Assembly (NCBI GenBank): GCA_036924835.1
Contig: JBAGRR010000001.1
Location: 5,285,001 to 5,349,000, forward strand
Origin: Nitrobacteraceae bacterium AZCC 1564
Lineage (GTDB): Bacteria > Pseudomonadota > Alphaproteobacteria > Rhizobiales > Xanthobacteraceae
Length of the DNA: 64,000 nt
Direction: 5' to 3'
Shown piece after piece: positions 17,514-27,581 of the stretch. Within the stretch, counting starts at the first letter, position 1. Every line of letters begins with the position of its first letter. The translations under genes were made by a program, and so were the position numbers. The notes under the pieces are model-generated. The model saw only the letters and a program-made list of their open reading frames with translations. It searched no databases and was not told the DNA's origin.

Positions 17514-18595
17514 AGCCGCAGCACCGCGATGCGGCCGATAGCCAGCAACGGCATGGCGAGCGCGATGCCGAATACGCCGAACAGCGAGCCGAACAAGACG
17601 ATGGCCACCAGCGTCCAGGCCGGCGGCACTTCGACTGCATGGCGCTGGATCAGCGGGCCGATGATATAGCCTTCGATGGACTGGATGATCGTGTAAAGCC
17701 CGACGGCCCATATCAGCGTCGACGGGCCGAGCGGCATGGCGACCAGCGCGATGGGAAGCGCTGCGACGATCGGGCCGAGATAGGGGACGAAGTTCGACAC
17801 GCCGGCCTGCACGCCGAGCAGAAAAGCGCCGGGCACGCCGAGGAGATAAAGCATGGGCCAGACGGCGAGCGTCATGAGCACGATGCGGAAGACCTGCCCA
17901 ACGAACCAGTAGCGCAGGACGCTGCCCATCTCATCCATCACCTGGCGGACGCGGGCGCGATAGGGGATCTTCACGAAAGTCACGAGGCCGTCGCGATACA
18001 TTCCCGGATCAAAGGCAAACAGCACACCGAGAAACAGAATAATCAGCGCGTTGGTGAGGAAGCCGGTTGCTGTTCCAACCGCGGTTTGCGCGTGACCGAA
18101 CAGCTGGTGGCGATCGGGCAGCCAATGCGAGAAATCGCGGCCGCCCTCCGGTCCGAACAGGTCGACGCCAACCGACTGCAGGCGCTGCTGCAGAACGTCG
18201 AGCTGCGCATTCATGACCTGATACAGAAGCCGCGTTTGCTCAGGGATCTTGCCCGCGCCCCAGATCAGCCCCAGCACGAGCAGGCTCGTCAGGATCAGGA
18301 CGATCAGCGCGAGCCGCCAGGAATGTCCCGCGGGAATGACAGGCTGAAGCGCCCGCGCGCAGGCATCGAGAAAGGCCGCGAACAGAACGCCCGCGAAGAT
18401 CAGCAGCAGGCTGGAAGACATCTGCCAGATCAGGAACAGGCCGGTGGCCGCTGCCAGCAAGGCGAGCCCGGTTTGCAGGCCGCTTCGCCATCGCGCGCCA
18501 ATCGTCCCGCCGCGATCCACGCTGGTCGCTTTGAGGGCATCGTCAGCGCTGACCTTCAGGTCATCCACTCTCGACCTCGCGCGTTGGTGCAACAT
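17477..18595 (-). CDS. AI-2E family transporter (PerM/YdiK type)
   Basis: 372 residues from the ATG at 18595; a GTG at 18568 behind GAGG is an alternative. Hydrophobic helices in two clusters (LALLAAATGLFLIWQMSSSL, LLIFAGVLFAAFLDA, LALIVLILTSLLVLGLIWGA; later VFRIVLMTLAVWPMLYLL and IVAALPIALVAMPLG) with a long soluble loop between match this permease family. The conserved region LLGVQAGVSNFVPYLGPIV, with the family's P-x-LGP pattern, is present. Members export AI-2 or other small solutes or act as Na+/H+ antiporters, so the substrate is open. Confidence 0.85.
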   Translation of the reverse strand: MLHQRARSRVDDLKVSADDALKATSVDRGGTIGARWRSGLQTGLALLAAATGLFLIWQMSSSLLLIFAGVLFAAFLDACARALQPVIPAGHSWRLALIVLILTSLLVLGLIWGAGKIPEQTRLLYQVMNAQLDVLQQRLQSVGVDLFGPEGGRDFSHWLPDRHQLFGHAQTAVGTATGFLTNALIILFLGVLFAFDPGMYRDGLVTFVKIPYRARVRQVMDEMGSVLRYWFVGQVFRIVLMTLAVWPMLYLLGVPGAFLLGVQAGVSNFVPYLGPIVAALPIALVAMPLGPSTLIWAVGLYTIIQSIEGYIIGPLIQRHAVEVPPAWTLVAIVLFGSLFGVFGIALAMPLLAIGRIAVLRLYVEDCLGDKPS

Positions 18596-18708
18596 AATCG
18601 TAGCGCAGCTAGAACAAATCGTCGAGGTGATGCCCTCTCGCGCACTGCACAAGGACGCAGTTCAGCATGCGACGCGAGACCTCTTCAATTTATTAAATAA
18701 AATACCCG

Positions 18709-18733
18709 CTAGTGTCCCGAATCCAAAGTTCGC
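18709..18733 (+). repeat. Half copy of the CTAG palindromic repeat family
   Basis: CTAGTGTCCCGAATCCAAAG and TTCGC: left end and left arm of the 28905-type element, without a right arm. It lies in the region upstream of the AI-2E transporter gene. Confidence 0.6.
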
Positions 18734-18934
18734 CTCAGTCGCGCGATCGTGAGCGGCCACGCGGTCCGATGGTGTTTTCGTGGTGACAGGTGATCACGAA
18801 CGCCTTGCGGATATCGCGCCGAGGGGTACCTTATTGGTGTAAGCAGCGGGCTCAGCTCGCGGCGCTTGAATGCAAGGCACTAAATGGAGTGAGCCCGACC
18901 AGTCCGCGCGTGACGTGAAAAAGGAGTGATTGCT

Positions 18935-19183
18935 ATGGCGACAGGTGATCTATCTCTTCTCGGCAAAAAGCTTGGCGGTCTTAGCTTGGTGATTATCGGC
19001 CTCCTGTTGATCGCCCTCGGTGTGAGTACGGAAATAACAGGCTGGGTGGTGTTCGGGACGATGGTTCTCGTGGTGGGCCTGATCCTCATGGCTCTCAAGA
19101 TCATGCGGCGCAACGAGAGCGGCCCGATCGATTCACCCGGTTCTTCGTCCAGAATGCCATTGCATCACAGCGACGTTGACTAA
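18935..19183 (+). CDS. Small two-helix membrane protein
   Basis: 82 residues from ATG 18935, with a strong AAGGAGTG binding site at 18921-18928. Two hydrophobic helices (LGGLSLVIIGLLLIALGV and WVVFGTMVLVVGLILMALKI) are followed by a polar tail beginning MRRNES. No family recognised; the good binding site and clean hydrophobic pattern make it likely to be real. Confidence 0.55.
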   Translation: MATGDLSLLGKKLGGLSLVIIGLLLIALGVSTEITGWVVFGTMVLVVGLILMALKIMRRNESGPIDSPGSSSRMPLHHSDVD

Positions 19184-19225
19184 CATTTGCGCAGTGAGCC
19201 GAAGCGAATTTGCGACGCTTCACGC

Positions 19226-19309
19226 ATGATCCATGCTGAGGCGGCAGCTCTCGCGGCGTTGGCGCGGGAGTTGATGAAACGCGGAATCTCAGGAGATTTG
19301 CTCCGTTAA
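19226..19309 (+). CDS. Possible 27-residue peptide
   Basis: ATG 19226 to TAA 19309 encodes a 27-residue alanine-rich amphipathic helix whose core is LAALARELMKRGISGDLLR. It has no clear ribosome binding site. It could be a small protein or the tail of a lost gene; support is weak. Confidence 0.2.
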   Translation: MIHAEAAALAALARELMKRGISGDLLR

Positions 19310-19362
19310 TCCTGACATCCGCACGTCCACTCGTGTGGTGGTTTGCGAGAGCAGTCTGTATC

Positions 19363-20360
19363 ATGGCCCGTGCGATGCTCGACCCAGCCGGCCCATTCGG
19401 CCGCCATCCGCTTCAGCCACATCAGCTCGTCGATCGCGTGACGCGTACTGAAGATACGATCGTGCTCTGCCACTTCGGCGTGGCTCGGATCGATCCCGGC
19501 GATTGGTCGCTGTCGATCGACGGCCTCGTGCGCCGTCCCATGCGCCTTACGCTGAGCGAGATCATGCGGCGGCCGCGCGCAGACGTCACCAGCATTCATC
19601 AATGTTGCGGCAGTCCGCTCAAGCCCGAGGTGCCGACGCGCCGCATCTGCAATGTGGTGTGGAGCGGTACACGGCTCTCGGAATTGATTGCTGAGTGCGA
19701 ACCTGATCCGGGGCGCGTTATGTGTGGTCGAGCGGGGCGGACCATGGTGTCTTTCAGGGCGAGGATTGCGACGCCTTCGTCAAGGATCTTCCGTTGGAGC
19801 GGGTGAGTGCCGACGTGCTGATTGCCTATGCGATGAACGGTTCACCACTGCGCCCTGAGAACGGCTTTCCGGTGCGTTTGGTTGTGCCGGGATACTACGG
19901 AACAAACAGCGTGAAATGGCTGGAGCGGGTAACGCTCGCCGAAACGCGTGCGACGGAGCCATTCACAACGCGCTGGTATAATGATGCAATTCGTGACGCA
20001 GCGGGGCAACCGACCGGAGCGACTGTTCCCGTTGCATCGATCGCGCCGGAGTCGGTGATCGTTTCACCAGCGCCCGATCAGACAGTGGCGATCGGGGAAG
20101 CCGTTGACGTCTGGGGTTGGGCGTGGGCCGACGGCGGCGTCAGTGCGGTCGCAGTCAACGTCGATGGTGCATCGGAATGGATGCCCACCGTTGTCGAGCC
20201 ATCTGCCGGCCGCGCCTGGCAACGTTTTGGTGTGACCTGGCGTCCCGAGCAGCGTGGCAAGCACGACATCTGTTCTCGCGCGCAATGCGCCGATGGCCGC
20301 CATCAACCGGATTCAGGTGCACGTAATGCGATCCATCATGTGACTGTGAAGGTCGCGTGA
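19363..20360 (+). pseudogene. Sulfite oxidase-like molybdopterin enzyme, single-base frameshift
   Basis: The first frame (to 19806) encodes HFGVARIDPGDWSLSIDGLV and SIHQCCGSPLKPEV, which fit the molybdopterin domain of the sulfite oxidase family including its cysteine. At the G-run 19710-19713 the frame must shift: GAT CCG GGG GCG CGT would continue into ARYVWSSGADHGVFQGEDCD, but one G is missing. The second frame then runs to 20360 and contains the Mo-cofactor region PVRLVVPGYYGTNSVKWLER and the C-terminal dimerisation domain ending ARNAIHHVTVKVA. So the gene is whole apart from this base. It could be a real null allele or a sequencing error in a homopolymer. It lies beside the sulfonate locus, which releases sulfite. 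Confidence 0.75.
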
Positions 20361-20429
20361 GCAGTTTGGCCGACGCGCACTTTTGTGCAGACGCGCGTCG
20401 AATCCGGTGCAGCGGGAGCGATCAGGACC

Positions 20430-21395
20430 TCACGGCGCTTTCGGCGTCCAGATCTTGACGGCAGCGGTATCGATCTTTTTCGGGATCAGCTTTTCCTCGA
20501 CGAAGGCATCGGCAATCTTCTGCTGCTCGGAGAGCCCCGCAGGCGTCACCGCGCCAACGCCGTAGCTGCGATGACTGTTGGCTTCCTCGACCGTCTCGGC
20601 ATCGATGCCCCAGAGACCGGCGAGCAGCTTTGCGGCATCCTTCGGGTGCGCCTTCACCCATTGTCCGGTCTCACGGAGTTTCGCGAATACGATGTTCAGC
20701 ACATCGCTCCGCTTTTCGGCGAAGGGTTCGGAGGCGAGATAGTAACGCTTGTAGCTCGCAAGCCCATTGCTGCCGTCGCTGAGGATCTTCGCGTTCGATT
20801 GCCGCTGCGCACTGGTAAGGAACGGATCCCATGCCACCCAGGCATCGACGTTATTGCTGACAAAAGCCGCGCGGCCATCGGCCGGTGCGAGATAGGCGGG
20901 CGTGATGTCTTTGAAGGTCAGTCCCGATTTGGCGAGCGCGGCGAGCAGCAGATAATGACTGCCGGCGCCTTTGGTGACCGCAACCTTCTTGCCCTTCAAG
21001 TCCGCCACGGTTTTGATCGCTGAGCCAGCGTGAACGAGAATAGCCTGCGCGCCGGGCGAGGGGCTTTCCTCCGCGACATAAGCAAGCTTCGATCCCGCGG
21101 CCTGCGCGAAGATTGGAACGGTGTCGGCGACATCAGCGCCGAAATCGAGATTGCCGACGCCGAGGGATTCCAGCAGCGGCAGCCCGCTGGAGAATTCATG
21201 CCACGACACTTTCACGCCGAGCGGCGCGAGCGCCTTTTCGAGTTCGCCGTTGGCGCGCAGCACCGCGATCAGGGTCGACGACTTCTGCAAGCCGATGCGG
21301 ATTTGCTCCTGCGCCAGCGAAGCGGTGGCCGTAAACAGAAGAGAAGCGGCAGTGAGGGCCGCCGCTGAGGCCTTAAGAAAGCGATTGGTCGTCAT
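20430..21395 (-). CDS. Alkanesulfonate/nitrate/taurine-type ABC substrate-binding protein (SsuA-like, copy 1)
   Basis: 321 residues from the ATG at 21395. A signal peptide (FLKASAAALTAASLLFTATA, cleavage after SLAQ) is followed by [59 protein letters not shown] and [20 protein letters not shown], all features of aliphatic sulfonate-binding proteins. It would bind sulfonates in the periplasm and deliver them to SsuBC. It is transcribed away from the ssu operon, separated from it by 560 bases holding two palindromic repeats. Confidence 0.85.
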   Translation of the reverse strand: MTTNRFLKASAAALTAASLLFTATASLAQEQIRIGLQKSSTLIAVLRANGELEKALAPLGVKVSWHEFSSGLPLLESLGVGNLDFGADVADTVPIFAQAAGSKLAYVAEESPSPGAQAILVHAGSAIKTVADLKGKKVAVTKGAGSHYLLLAALAKSGLTFKDITPAYLAPADGRAAFVSNNVDAWVAWDPFLTSAQRQSNAKILSDGSNGLASYKRYYLASEPFAEKRSDVLNIVFAKLRETGQWVKAHPKDAAKLLAGLWGIDAETVEEANSHRSYGVGAVTPAGLSEQQKIADAFVEEKLIPKKIDTAAVKIWTPKAP

Positions 21396-21767
21396 ATGAA
21401 TTATCTCCAGCGCAGTGGTGATCCGCGAAATGTGATGGCCGGAGACTAGAAAATGCGCTGGATAATGAGTTGCCAATTACGTGGAGCTCGCGAGAAGCGT
21501 TTTCTCTCTTCTCCACTCATTTTGAAATGATTGAGCGATGCGCGTTTTTTGTGCAGCTCTGTGTCGAATCCACGGTAACGAAATCTCACGAATCCGTGGA
21601 ATTTAACGAATTTTCAACGCAGAAAAATGGACTGCGAGGGAAGCGGTTTCGGCAACATTTGCGTCGCGAGATCAGTGCGCCGCAGTGCGGGCATCGCTAT
21701 TTTTGCAGAGCACTCGACAGCCCAGATTCTCGTGATCATCATCCATCATCACGAATGCAGCACGTGG
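21396..21767. other. Upstream region of the divergent SsuA-like gene
   Basis: About 370 bases without a recognisable gene, more AT-rich than the surroundings. It should hold the minus-strand promoter of the SsuA-like gene. No clear operator was found. Confidence 0.35.
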
Positions 21768-21845
21768 CTAGTGTGGCGGTTCAGAAGTCCGCGTCATTTG
21801 TGTCGTGAGCCTGGAATGCGGACTTCTGAACCAAAGCCACATTAG
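21768..21845 (+). repeat. CTAG palindromic element, Q type
   Basis: Begins CTAGTGTGGC and ends GCCACATTAG. The arms GGTTCAGAAGTCCGC (21778-21792) and GCGGACTTCTGAACC (21818-21832) are exact complements. Its reverse complement recurs at 54554-54629. Confidence 0.9.
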
Positions 21846-21857
21846 ATCGATAACTTG

Positions 21858-21932
21858 CTAGTGTCCTTCGATTCCGAAGTTCGCAAACGAAGGTGCCGCG
21901 AAATGATGCGAACTACGGAATCGGGACACGAG
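21858..21932 (+). repeat. CTAG palindromic element, P type
   Basis: Begins CTAGTGTCC. The arms CGATTCCGAAGTTCGC (21869-21884) and GCGAACTACGGAATCG (21908-21923) pair with one mismatch; the end is GGGACACGAG instead of CACTAG. Together with the Q element it forms a pair that recurs inverted at 54467-54629. It ends 23 bases before the next SsuA-like gene. Confidence 0.9.
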
Positions 21933-21955
21933 CGTACCTGGTGCAGGAGATGAGT

Positions 21956-22906
21956 ATGGATCGCCGGACGTTTCTCAAGCTGACCTCGCTCGCGACGGCA
22001 GCTTCCGCAATGACACCGGCGGTGTTGCGCGCGCAAGGCGTGAATGAAGTCAGGATCGGTTACCAGAAGACCGGCGTTCTGGTGATCGCGCGTCAGCAGG
22101 GAACCGTTGAAAGGCGCTTTGCTTCCGAAGGCGTGCAGGTCAAATGGGTCGAGTTCACCTCCGGTCCGCCGCTGCTGGAAGCCATTAGCAATGGCAGTCT
22201 GGATTTTGGCGCGGTGGGGGACTCGCCGCCGATCTTTGCCCAGGCTGCGAATGCCAACATCGTCTACGCGGCATCGTCTCCGATCAGCAACGGGCAGGGC
22301 ATTCTTGTTCCGCAAGATTCTCCCATCAAGACAATTACCGATCTCAAGGGCAAGCGCATCGGCTTCACCAAGGGATCGAGCGCGCATAACGTCGTTATTC
22401 TCACGCTCGAAAAAGCTGGCCTCACTTACGCCGACATCACGCCGGTCTATTTGACGCCACCGGACGCGGGCCCGGCCTTTGCAAACGGAAGCATCGATGC
22501 CTGGGCGGTGTGGGACCCGTATTTCGCCATCGGCGAGAAGAAGCAGAACGCGCGCATTCTCATCAATGCCTATGAGGTCGGAAAGACCAATTCGTTCTTC
22601 ATCGCCAACCGGGATTTCGCCAACAAGCGGCCCGGGCAGGTCAGCAACATCATCGCCGGGCTCGCCACTGCCGCCGAATGGGCAGAGGGGCATCGGGCAG
22701 AAGTCGCGAAGTCGCTCCACGAAATTACTGGTGTCCCGCTCGATATCCAGACGGTGGCGGCGAACCGCGCCACATTTGCGATTGGCCCCGTCACCGATGA
22801 GGTGATCGAAACGCAGCAACGCGTCGCCGATGGATTCACCAAGCTCGGTCTCATTCCCCGCCCCATCAAGGTGCGCGACATCGTCTGGCGCGCGCCGCAG
22901 ACCTGA
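21956..22906 (+). CDS. SsuA-like sulfonate ABC substrate-binding protein (copy 2, Tat signal)
   Basis: 316 residues from ATG 21956 (AGGAG 6 bases upstream; ATG 21950 is too close to it). The N-terminus MDRRTFLKLTSLATAASA carries a twin-arginine motif RRTFLK, so export is probably by the Tat system. The mature part has [57 protein letters not shown] and IDAWAVWDPYFAI, typical of the SsuA family. It is the first gene of the ssu operon, 37 bases before copy 3. Confidence 0.88.
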   Translation: MDRRTFLKLTSLATAASAMTPAVLRAQGVNEVRIGYQKTGVLVIARQQGTVERRFASEGVQVKWVEFTSGPPLLEAISNGSLDFGAVGDSPPIFAQAANANIVYAASSPISNGQGILVPQDSPIKTITDLKGKRIGFTKGSSAHNVVILTLEKAGLTYADITPVYLTPPDAGPAFANGSIDAWAVWDPYFAIGEKKQNARILINAYEVGKTNSFFIANRDFANKRPGQVSNIIAGLATAAEWAEGHRAEVAKSLHEITGVPLDIQTVAANRATFAIGPVTDEVIETQQRVADGFTKLGLIPRPIKVRDIVWRAPQT

Positions 22907-22943
22907 TCGCCTGCAATTATTTTCGTTCAGCAAAGGATTGTTC

Positions 22944-23909
22944 ATGCTCACACGTCGTTCATTGCTCAGAACTGCGCTTGCACTCACTGCCGCCGTTGCG
23001 CTGACATCAGGGCTTCTCGGATCCAGCTCCGCGAGCGCCCAGGAGAAGACCGTCCGCATCGGCTTCCAGAAATACGGCAAGCTGGTGCTGCTGAAGAGCA
23101 AGGGCTCGCTCGAACCCAAGCTCAAGGCGCTTGGCTATAACGTGGTCTGGACCGAATTCCCGTCCGGGCCGCCGCTGCTGGAGGCCATCAATGTCGGCGC
23201 CATCGATTTCGGCAACACCGGCGAAGCGCCGCCGATCTTCGCGCAGGCCGCGGGTGCGCCGATCCAGTACATCGCCTACGAGCCGCCCGCGCCGAAAGGC
23301 GAGGCGATCCTGGTGCCGAAGGACAGTCCGCTGAAGAGTGTCGTGGACCTTAAGGGCAAGAAGGTCGCGCTGAACAAAGGCTCCAACGTTCACTATCTGC
23401 TGGTGAAGGCGCTGGAGAAGGCGGGTGTCAAATATTCCGAGATCACGCCGGTGTTCCTCGCACCTGCCGATGCCCGCGCAGCATTCGAGCGCGGCGCGGT
23501 CGATGCCTGGGTGATCTGGGATCCGTTCCAGGCCGCAGCGGAAGTGGCGACGCAGGCGCGAACAGTCGCTGACGGCACGGGCGTGGTGCAGAACTATCAG
23601 TTCTACTTCTCATCCAAGAAGTTTCTCGATGCCGATCCCAAGGTGATCGACGCGGTGCTTGCCGAACTCAACGCCGTGGATGATTGGGCCAAGGGCGACA
23701 TCAAGGCCGTCGCCGAACAATTGAGCCCGTCGGTCGGGCTGCCTGTGCCGGTGCTTGAACTCGCGTTGAAGCGGCAGTCCTACGGCATCAAGCCGATCAA
23801 CGACAGCGTGGTCGCGGAGCAGCAACAAGTCGCCGACACGTTCTTCAGCCTCGGGCTGATCCCCAAAGCCATCAAAATTTCTGACGTTGCAAGAAAGTCT
23901 GGATCATGA
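22944..23909 (+). CDS. ssuA: Alkanesulfonate ABC substrate-binding protein (SsuA copy 3)
   Basis: 321 residues from ATG 22944 (AAAGGA upstream). Signal peptide [20 protein letters not shown] with cleavage around [81 protein letters not shown] and [14 protein letters not shown] are characteristic of SsuA. Its stop overlaps the SsuD start by 4 bases (ATGA), so translation is coupled; this copy is therefore the likely main SsuA of the operon. Confidence 0.92.
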   Translation: MLTRRSLLRTALALTAAVALTSGLLGSSSASAQEKTVRIGFQKYGKLVLLKSKGSLEPKLKALGYNVVWTEFPSGPPLLEAINVGAIDFGNTGEAPPIFAQAAGAPIQYIAYEPPAPKGEAILVPKDSPLKSVVDLKGKKVALNKGSNVHYLLVKALEKAGVKYSEITPVFLAPADARAAFERGAVDAWVIWDPFQAAAEVATQARTVADGTGVVQNYQFYFSSKKFLDADPKVIDAVLAELNAVDDWAKGDIKAVAEQLSPSVGLPVPVLELALKRQSYGIKPINDSVVAEQQQVADTFFSLGLIPKAIKISDVARKSGS

Positions 23910-25072
23910 GTGTAAACACCCCCGCCAACCTTCTCTGGTTTCTCCCGACCCATGGTGACAGCCGCTATCTCGGCACCACCACGGGCGGGCGCGAAGTGAA
24001 CTTCAACTATCTGCGCCAGATCGCGCAGGCCGCAGATCAGCTCGGCTACTATGGCGTGCTGCTGCCGACAGGGCGCAGTTGCGAGGATTCCTGGGTCGTC
24101 GCATCCGCCGTCGCGCCGTGGACTGAACGGCTGCGCTATCTCGTCGCCGTGCGTCCCGGCCTGCAATCGCCGGCTGTCGCTGCGCGCATGACTGCGACGC
24201 TTGATCGTGTCTCCAATGGACGGCTGCTGATCAACGTGGTGACCGGCGGCGATCCCATCGAGAACAAGGGCGATGGCATCTTCCTCAGCCATGACGAGCG
24301 TTACGAAGTCACGCGCGAGTTCTTGAACGTCTACAGCGATCTGCTCGCGGGTAAAACCGTGAACGTGAAGGGCAAGCACATCACCATCGAGGACGGCCGC
24401 CTGCTGTTCCAGCTGCTACAGTCGCCGCGACCGCCGCTCTATTTCGGTGGCTCGTCGGATGCCGGCATCGATGTCGCGGTGGACACTGTCGATAAATATC
24501 TGACCTGGGGCGAGCCTCCGGCAGCGGTGGCGGAAAAGGTCAATCGCGTGAAAGCGGCGGCTTCAAGCCGCGGGCGCAAGCTCTCGTTTGGTATCCGTCT
24601 GCACGTCATCGTGCGCGAGACCAACGAGGAAGCCTGGCGCGCGGCGGATGAGCTGATCCAATACGTCACCGACGACACCATCGCCCAGGCGCAGAAGATT
24701 TTCTCCCGCATGGATTCGGTCGGCCAGCAACGTATGGCGCAGCTTCATGGCGGACGCCGCGACAAGCTCGAGATCAGCCCAAACTTGTGGGCGGGCGTTG
24801 GTCTGGTGCGTGGTGGCGCGGGTACGGCGCTGGTCGGCGATCCGCAGACCGTCGCGGCGCGCATCAAGGAATATCAGGACATCGGCATCGATACCTTCAT
24901 CCTGTCCGGCTATCCGCACCTTGAGGAAGCCTATCGCTTCGCCGAACTGGTGTTCCCGCTGCTGACGCTGAGCCATGCGAACAACGTCACGCCGCTACGA
25001 GTCAATACGGGGCCGTTCGGCGAGACCATCGGCAACGACTATCGTCCCCAGAAGCAGGCATCGACCTCATGA
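23906..25072 (+). CDS. ssuD: FMNH2-dependent alkanesulfonate monooxygenase
   Basis: 388 residues, close to the usual 380. It oxidises C2-C10 alkanesulfonates with FMNH2 and O2 to aldehyde and sulfite in the cytoplasm. The luciferase-like fold is shown by [16 protein letters not shown] at the start, [53 protein letters not shown] and [20 protein letters not shown] followed by [17 protein letters not shown]. It overlaps both neighbours by ATGA (ssuA copy 3 and ssuC). A flavin reductase at the end of the operon would supply FMNH2. Confidence 0.95.
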   Translation: MSVNTPANLLWFLPTHGDSRYLGTTTGGREVNFNYLRQIAQAADQLGYYGVLLPTGRSCEDSWVVASAVAPWTERLRYLVAVRPGLQSPAVAARMTATLDRVSNGRLLINVVTGGDPIENKGDGIFLSHDERYEVTREFLNVYSDLLAGKTVNVKGKHITIEDGRLLFQLLQSPRPPLYFGGSSDAGIDVAVDTVDKYLTWGEPPAAVAEKVNRVKAAASSRGRKLSFGIRLHVIVRETNEEAWRAADELIQYVTDDTIAQAQKIFSRMDSVGQQRMAQLHGGRRDKLEISPNLWAGVGLVRGGAGTALVGDPQTVAARIKEYQDIGIDTFILSGYPHLEEAYRFAELVFPLLTLSHANNVTPLRVNTGPFGETIGNDYRPQKQASTS

Positions 25073-25884
25073 GTGCAACGGAGACTCTCTCGACGTCCGC
25101 ACGCGCGAGCCGATTCAGGATTCCCGGCGCGGACGGCCTCACGCAATGGATCGTGCCACTGCTGATCCTGATCGTCTGGCAGATCGCGTGCGTCACCGGC
25201 TTCGTGCCGGCGCGCGTGTTGCCTGCGCCGAGCGATGTGGCACTCGCAGGCTGGAAGCTCTTAAAGTCCGGTGAATTGGCCCAAAACATCTGCGTCAGTT
25301 TCTGGCGCGCGGCGGTCGGCTTTGTCATTGGCGGCGGCATCGGCTTTGCCTTTGGTCTCGCCAATGGTCTGTCGCAGCTCTCCAGCAAGCTCACCGACAC
25401 GACGCTGCAGATGGTGCGCAACGTGCCGCATCTGGCGCTGATCCCGCTGGTGATCCTGTGGTTCGGCATCGACGAGTCCGCGAAAATCTTCCTCGTTGCG
25501 CTCGGCGTGTTCTTTCCGATCTACATCAACACGCTACACGGCATTCGCACAGTCGATCCGCAGCTCATCGAGATGGGCCGGATCTACGGCATGACCAACG
25601 GCGAACTGTTTCGCCGCGTCATCTTCCCCGGTGCCTTGCCATCGATCTTCGTCGGTCTTCGGTTTGCGCTCGGCATCATGTGGCTGACCTTGATTGTCGC
25701 GGAGACGATCGCCGCGTCATCCGGCCTCGGCTACATGGCGATGCAGGCACGCGAGTTCATGCTGATCGATGTCGTCGTGCTCAGCATTCTCATCTACGCG
25801 TTGCTCGGCAAACTCGCGGACAGCATCGCGCGCGTGCTCGAGCGCTTCACGCTGTCCTGGCATCCGGCCTTCCAGAAACATTGA
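25069..25884 (+). CDS. ssuC: Alkanesulfonate ABC transporter permease
   Basis: 271 residues with six membrane helices ([20 protein letters not shown] at the start). The permease loop motif around [20 protein letters not shown] and [20 protein letters not shown] is the EAA region that contacts the ATPase. Features are those of the SsuC/TauC/NrtB family. Start codon overlaps the ssuD stop; stop is 8 bases before ssuB. Confidence 0.94.
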   Translation: MSATETLSTSARASRFRIPGADGLTQWIVPLLILIVWQIACVTGFVPARVLPAPSDVALAGWKLLKSGELAQNICVSFWRAAVGFVIGGGIGFAFGLANGLSQLSSKLTDTTLQMVRNVPHLALIPLVILWFGIDESAKIFLVALGVFFPIYINTLHGIRTVDPQLIEMGRIYGMTNGELFRRVIFPGALPSIFVGLRFALGIMWLTLIVAETIAASSGLGYMAMQAREFMLIDVVVLSILIYALLGKLADSIARVLERFTLSWHPAFQKH

Positions 25885-25892
25885 AAGTGAAC

Positions 25893-26744
25893 ATGAATCA
25901 GGCGCTTCGATTTGCTCCCATCAACGCCCAAGCGGCGGATACTGCAGCGGATCTGATCCGCGAGGCGAGGGTAGCGCGAGGCACGCACGATCCATCGCGC
26001 GCGCTATCGCTCACCATCCGCGGGCTCCGCAAGTCATTCGGCAACAATGAAGTGCTGCGTGGCATCGATCTGCACATTCCGGCGGGACAGTCCGTCGCCA
26101 TTGTCGGCAAATCCGGCTGCGGCAAGAGCACTTTGCTGCGCTTGATCGCGGGATTGGAGGAGCCAACGGCAGGCAGCATCGAATTCGGCGATCACGAAGG
26201 CAACGCGCGCGACCATGTCCGCGTCATGTTTCAGGAGCCGCGGCTGCTGCCGTGGGCGCGCGTACTGTCGAATGTCGAGGTCGGGCTCGGCCGCGACAAG
26301 AGTTCACCGAATGCGAAGATCCGCGCAGACGAGGCCCTGAAGGAAGTTGGCCTCGACGACAAGCGCGGCCAGTGGCCGTCGGTGCTGTCGGGCGGGCAGA
26401 AGCAGCGCGTGGCGCTGGCGCGGGCGCTGGTCAGTCATCCGCGCGTGCTGGCATTCGACGAGCCGCTCGGTGCGCTCGACGCGCTGACGCGCATCTCGAT
26501 GCAGCGGCTGTTGGAGCGGGTCTGGCGCGACCAGGGTTTTACCGCCATTCTGGTGACGCATGACGTCTCTGAAGCCGTGGCGCTGGCGGATCGGGTGCTG
26601 GTCATTGAAGAAGGCCGCGTGGCACACGATATCAATGTCGATCTGGCGCGCCCGCGCCAGCGCGGCTCGGCGGAGTTGGCCGCACTGGAAGGCAACATCC
26701 TTCGCGAATTGCTGAAAGAGACCGGCGACCTCTCCGGGGTGTGA
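25893..26744 (+). CDS. ssuB: Alkanesulfonate ABC transporter ATP-binding protein
   Basis: 283 residues from ATG 25893. It has Walker [10 protein letters not shown], the Q-loop region [18 protein letters not shown], signature [15 protein letters not shown], Walker [15 protein letters not shown] and the H-loop [10 protein letters not shown]. An N-terminal extension of about 45 residues precedes the ATPase domain. It energises sulfonate uptake with SsuC. It is followed 20 bases later by the flavin reductase. Confidence 0.94.
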   Translation: MNQALRFAPINAQAADTAADLIREARVARGTHDPSRALSLTIRGLRKSFGNNEVLRGIDLHIPAGQSVAIVGKSGCGKSTLLRLIAGLEEPTAGSIEFGDHEGNARDHVRVMFQEPRLLPWARVLSNVEVGLGRDKSSPNAKIRADEALKEVGLDDKRGQWPSVLSGGQKQRVALARALVSHPRVLAFDEPLGALDALTRISMQRLLERVWRDQGFTAILVTHDVSEAVALADRVLVIEEGRVAHDINVDLARPRQRGSAELAALEGNILRELLKETGDLSGV

Positions 26745-26764
26745 GTCCGGGGCGTGAGACTGTG

Positions 26765-27349
26765 ATGAATTCGATGGTTCGGAATATTAAGAAGGCGGAC
26801 ATCAGCCCCGAGGTCTCGGCTGAGAAGTTTCGCGGCGCCATGCGGAATCTCGCGGGCGGGGTGAGCGTGATCACGGCAGGACAGGGCGCTGACATCACCG
26901 GCATGACGGTGACATCCGTGACGTCGCTGGCGGTGGAGCCAGCCACGCTTGTGGTCAGTGTCAATCGTCAGTCGTCGTCCTGGCCGCGCATCAGCAAGCT
27001 CGGCGCATTTGGCGTGAACATTCTTGGGGCCGATCATGCCGAGGTCGCCAAGCGCTTCTCCGGCGTCGGCGGATTGAAAGGCGCAGAGCGATTTGCGAAT
27101 GCTGAGTGGACCACGCTGGTGACGGGCGTTCCGCTGCTAGTGGGTGCTTCGGTCGCGCTCGACTGCGAGGTCGAACACGTCGTGGAACGGCACTCCCATA
27201 TGCTCGTTATCGGCCGCGTGCTCGATGTGCTGACGTCGGAAGGCAAGGGCGCGCTGTCGTATTGGCAGGGTCAATACATCCCATTCGACTCCAACAAAGA
27301 TGTATCGGACCCCGATCTGCCAACCGCCCGTGCACTGTGGGGCGTTTGA
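26765..27349 (+). CDS. Flavin reductase family protein (FMN reductase for SsuD)
   Basis: 194 residues from ATG 26765; an in-frame GTG at 26741 overlapping the ssuB stop is possible. The sequence FRGAMRNLAGGVSVITAG, ITGMTVTSVTSLAVEPATLV, GAFGVNILGADHAEVAKRFS and RHSHMLVIGRVLDV is that of the HpaC/RutF-type flavin reductase domain. This is not the flavodoxin-like SsuE of E. coli, but its place as last gene of the operon makes it the likely source of FMNH2 for SsuD. Confidence 0.85.
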   Translation: MNSMVRNIKKADISPEVSAEKFRGAMRNLAGGVSVITAGQGADITGMTVTSVTSLAVEPATLVVSVNRQSSSWPRISKLGAFGVNILGADHAEVAKRFSGVGGLKGAERFANAEWTTLVTGVPLLVGASVALDCEVEHVVERHSHMLVIGRVLDVLTSEGKGALSYWQGQYIPFDSNKDVSDPDLPTARALWGV

Positions 27350-27581
27350 ATAGATAACTCACATTCGCGAAGACAGAACGGGCGACCTTAGCACAGGAAA
27401 ACGCCGGCTGTTGCTGCGTGCTCAGACCAAAAGGAGTATAGGGGGCCTAAGACCTGGGGCAGACGTTTGGAGGAGTGACAGTCTCCATCGGGAGAGAACC
27501 TCCGGAAAAGTTGAATACTCAAATCTTTTTGCAGGTATATGTCAGGAGGACTTGCGAGTCTGTCGGAGGCTCGCGCCTGCA

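Noticed and set aside
21842..23125. Long minus-strand frame across the repeats and two SsuA-like genes
   Set aside because: It runs antisense to two genes with signal peptides and family motifs and passes through a palindromic repeat; composition is that of a shadow frame.
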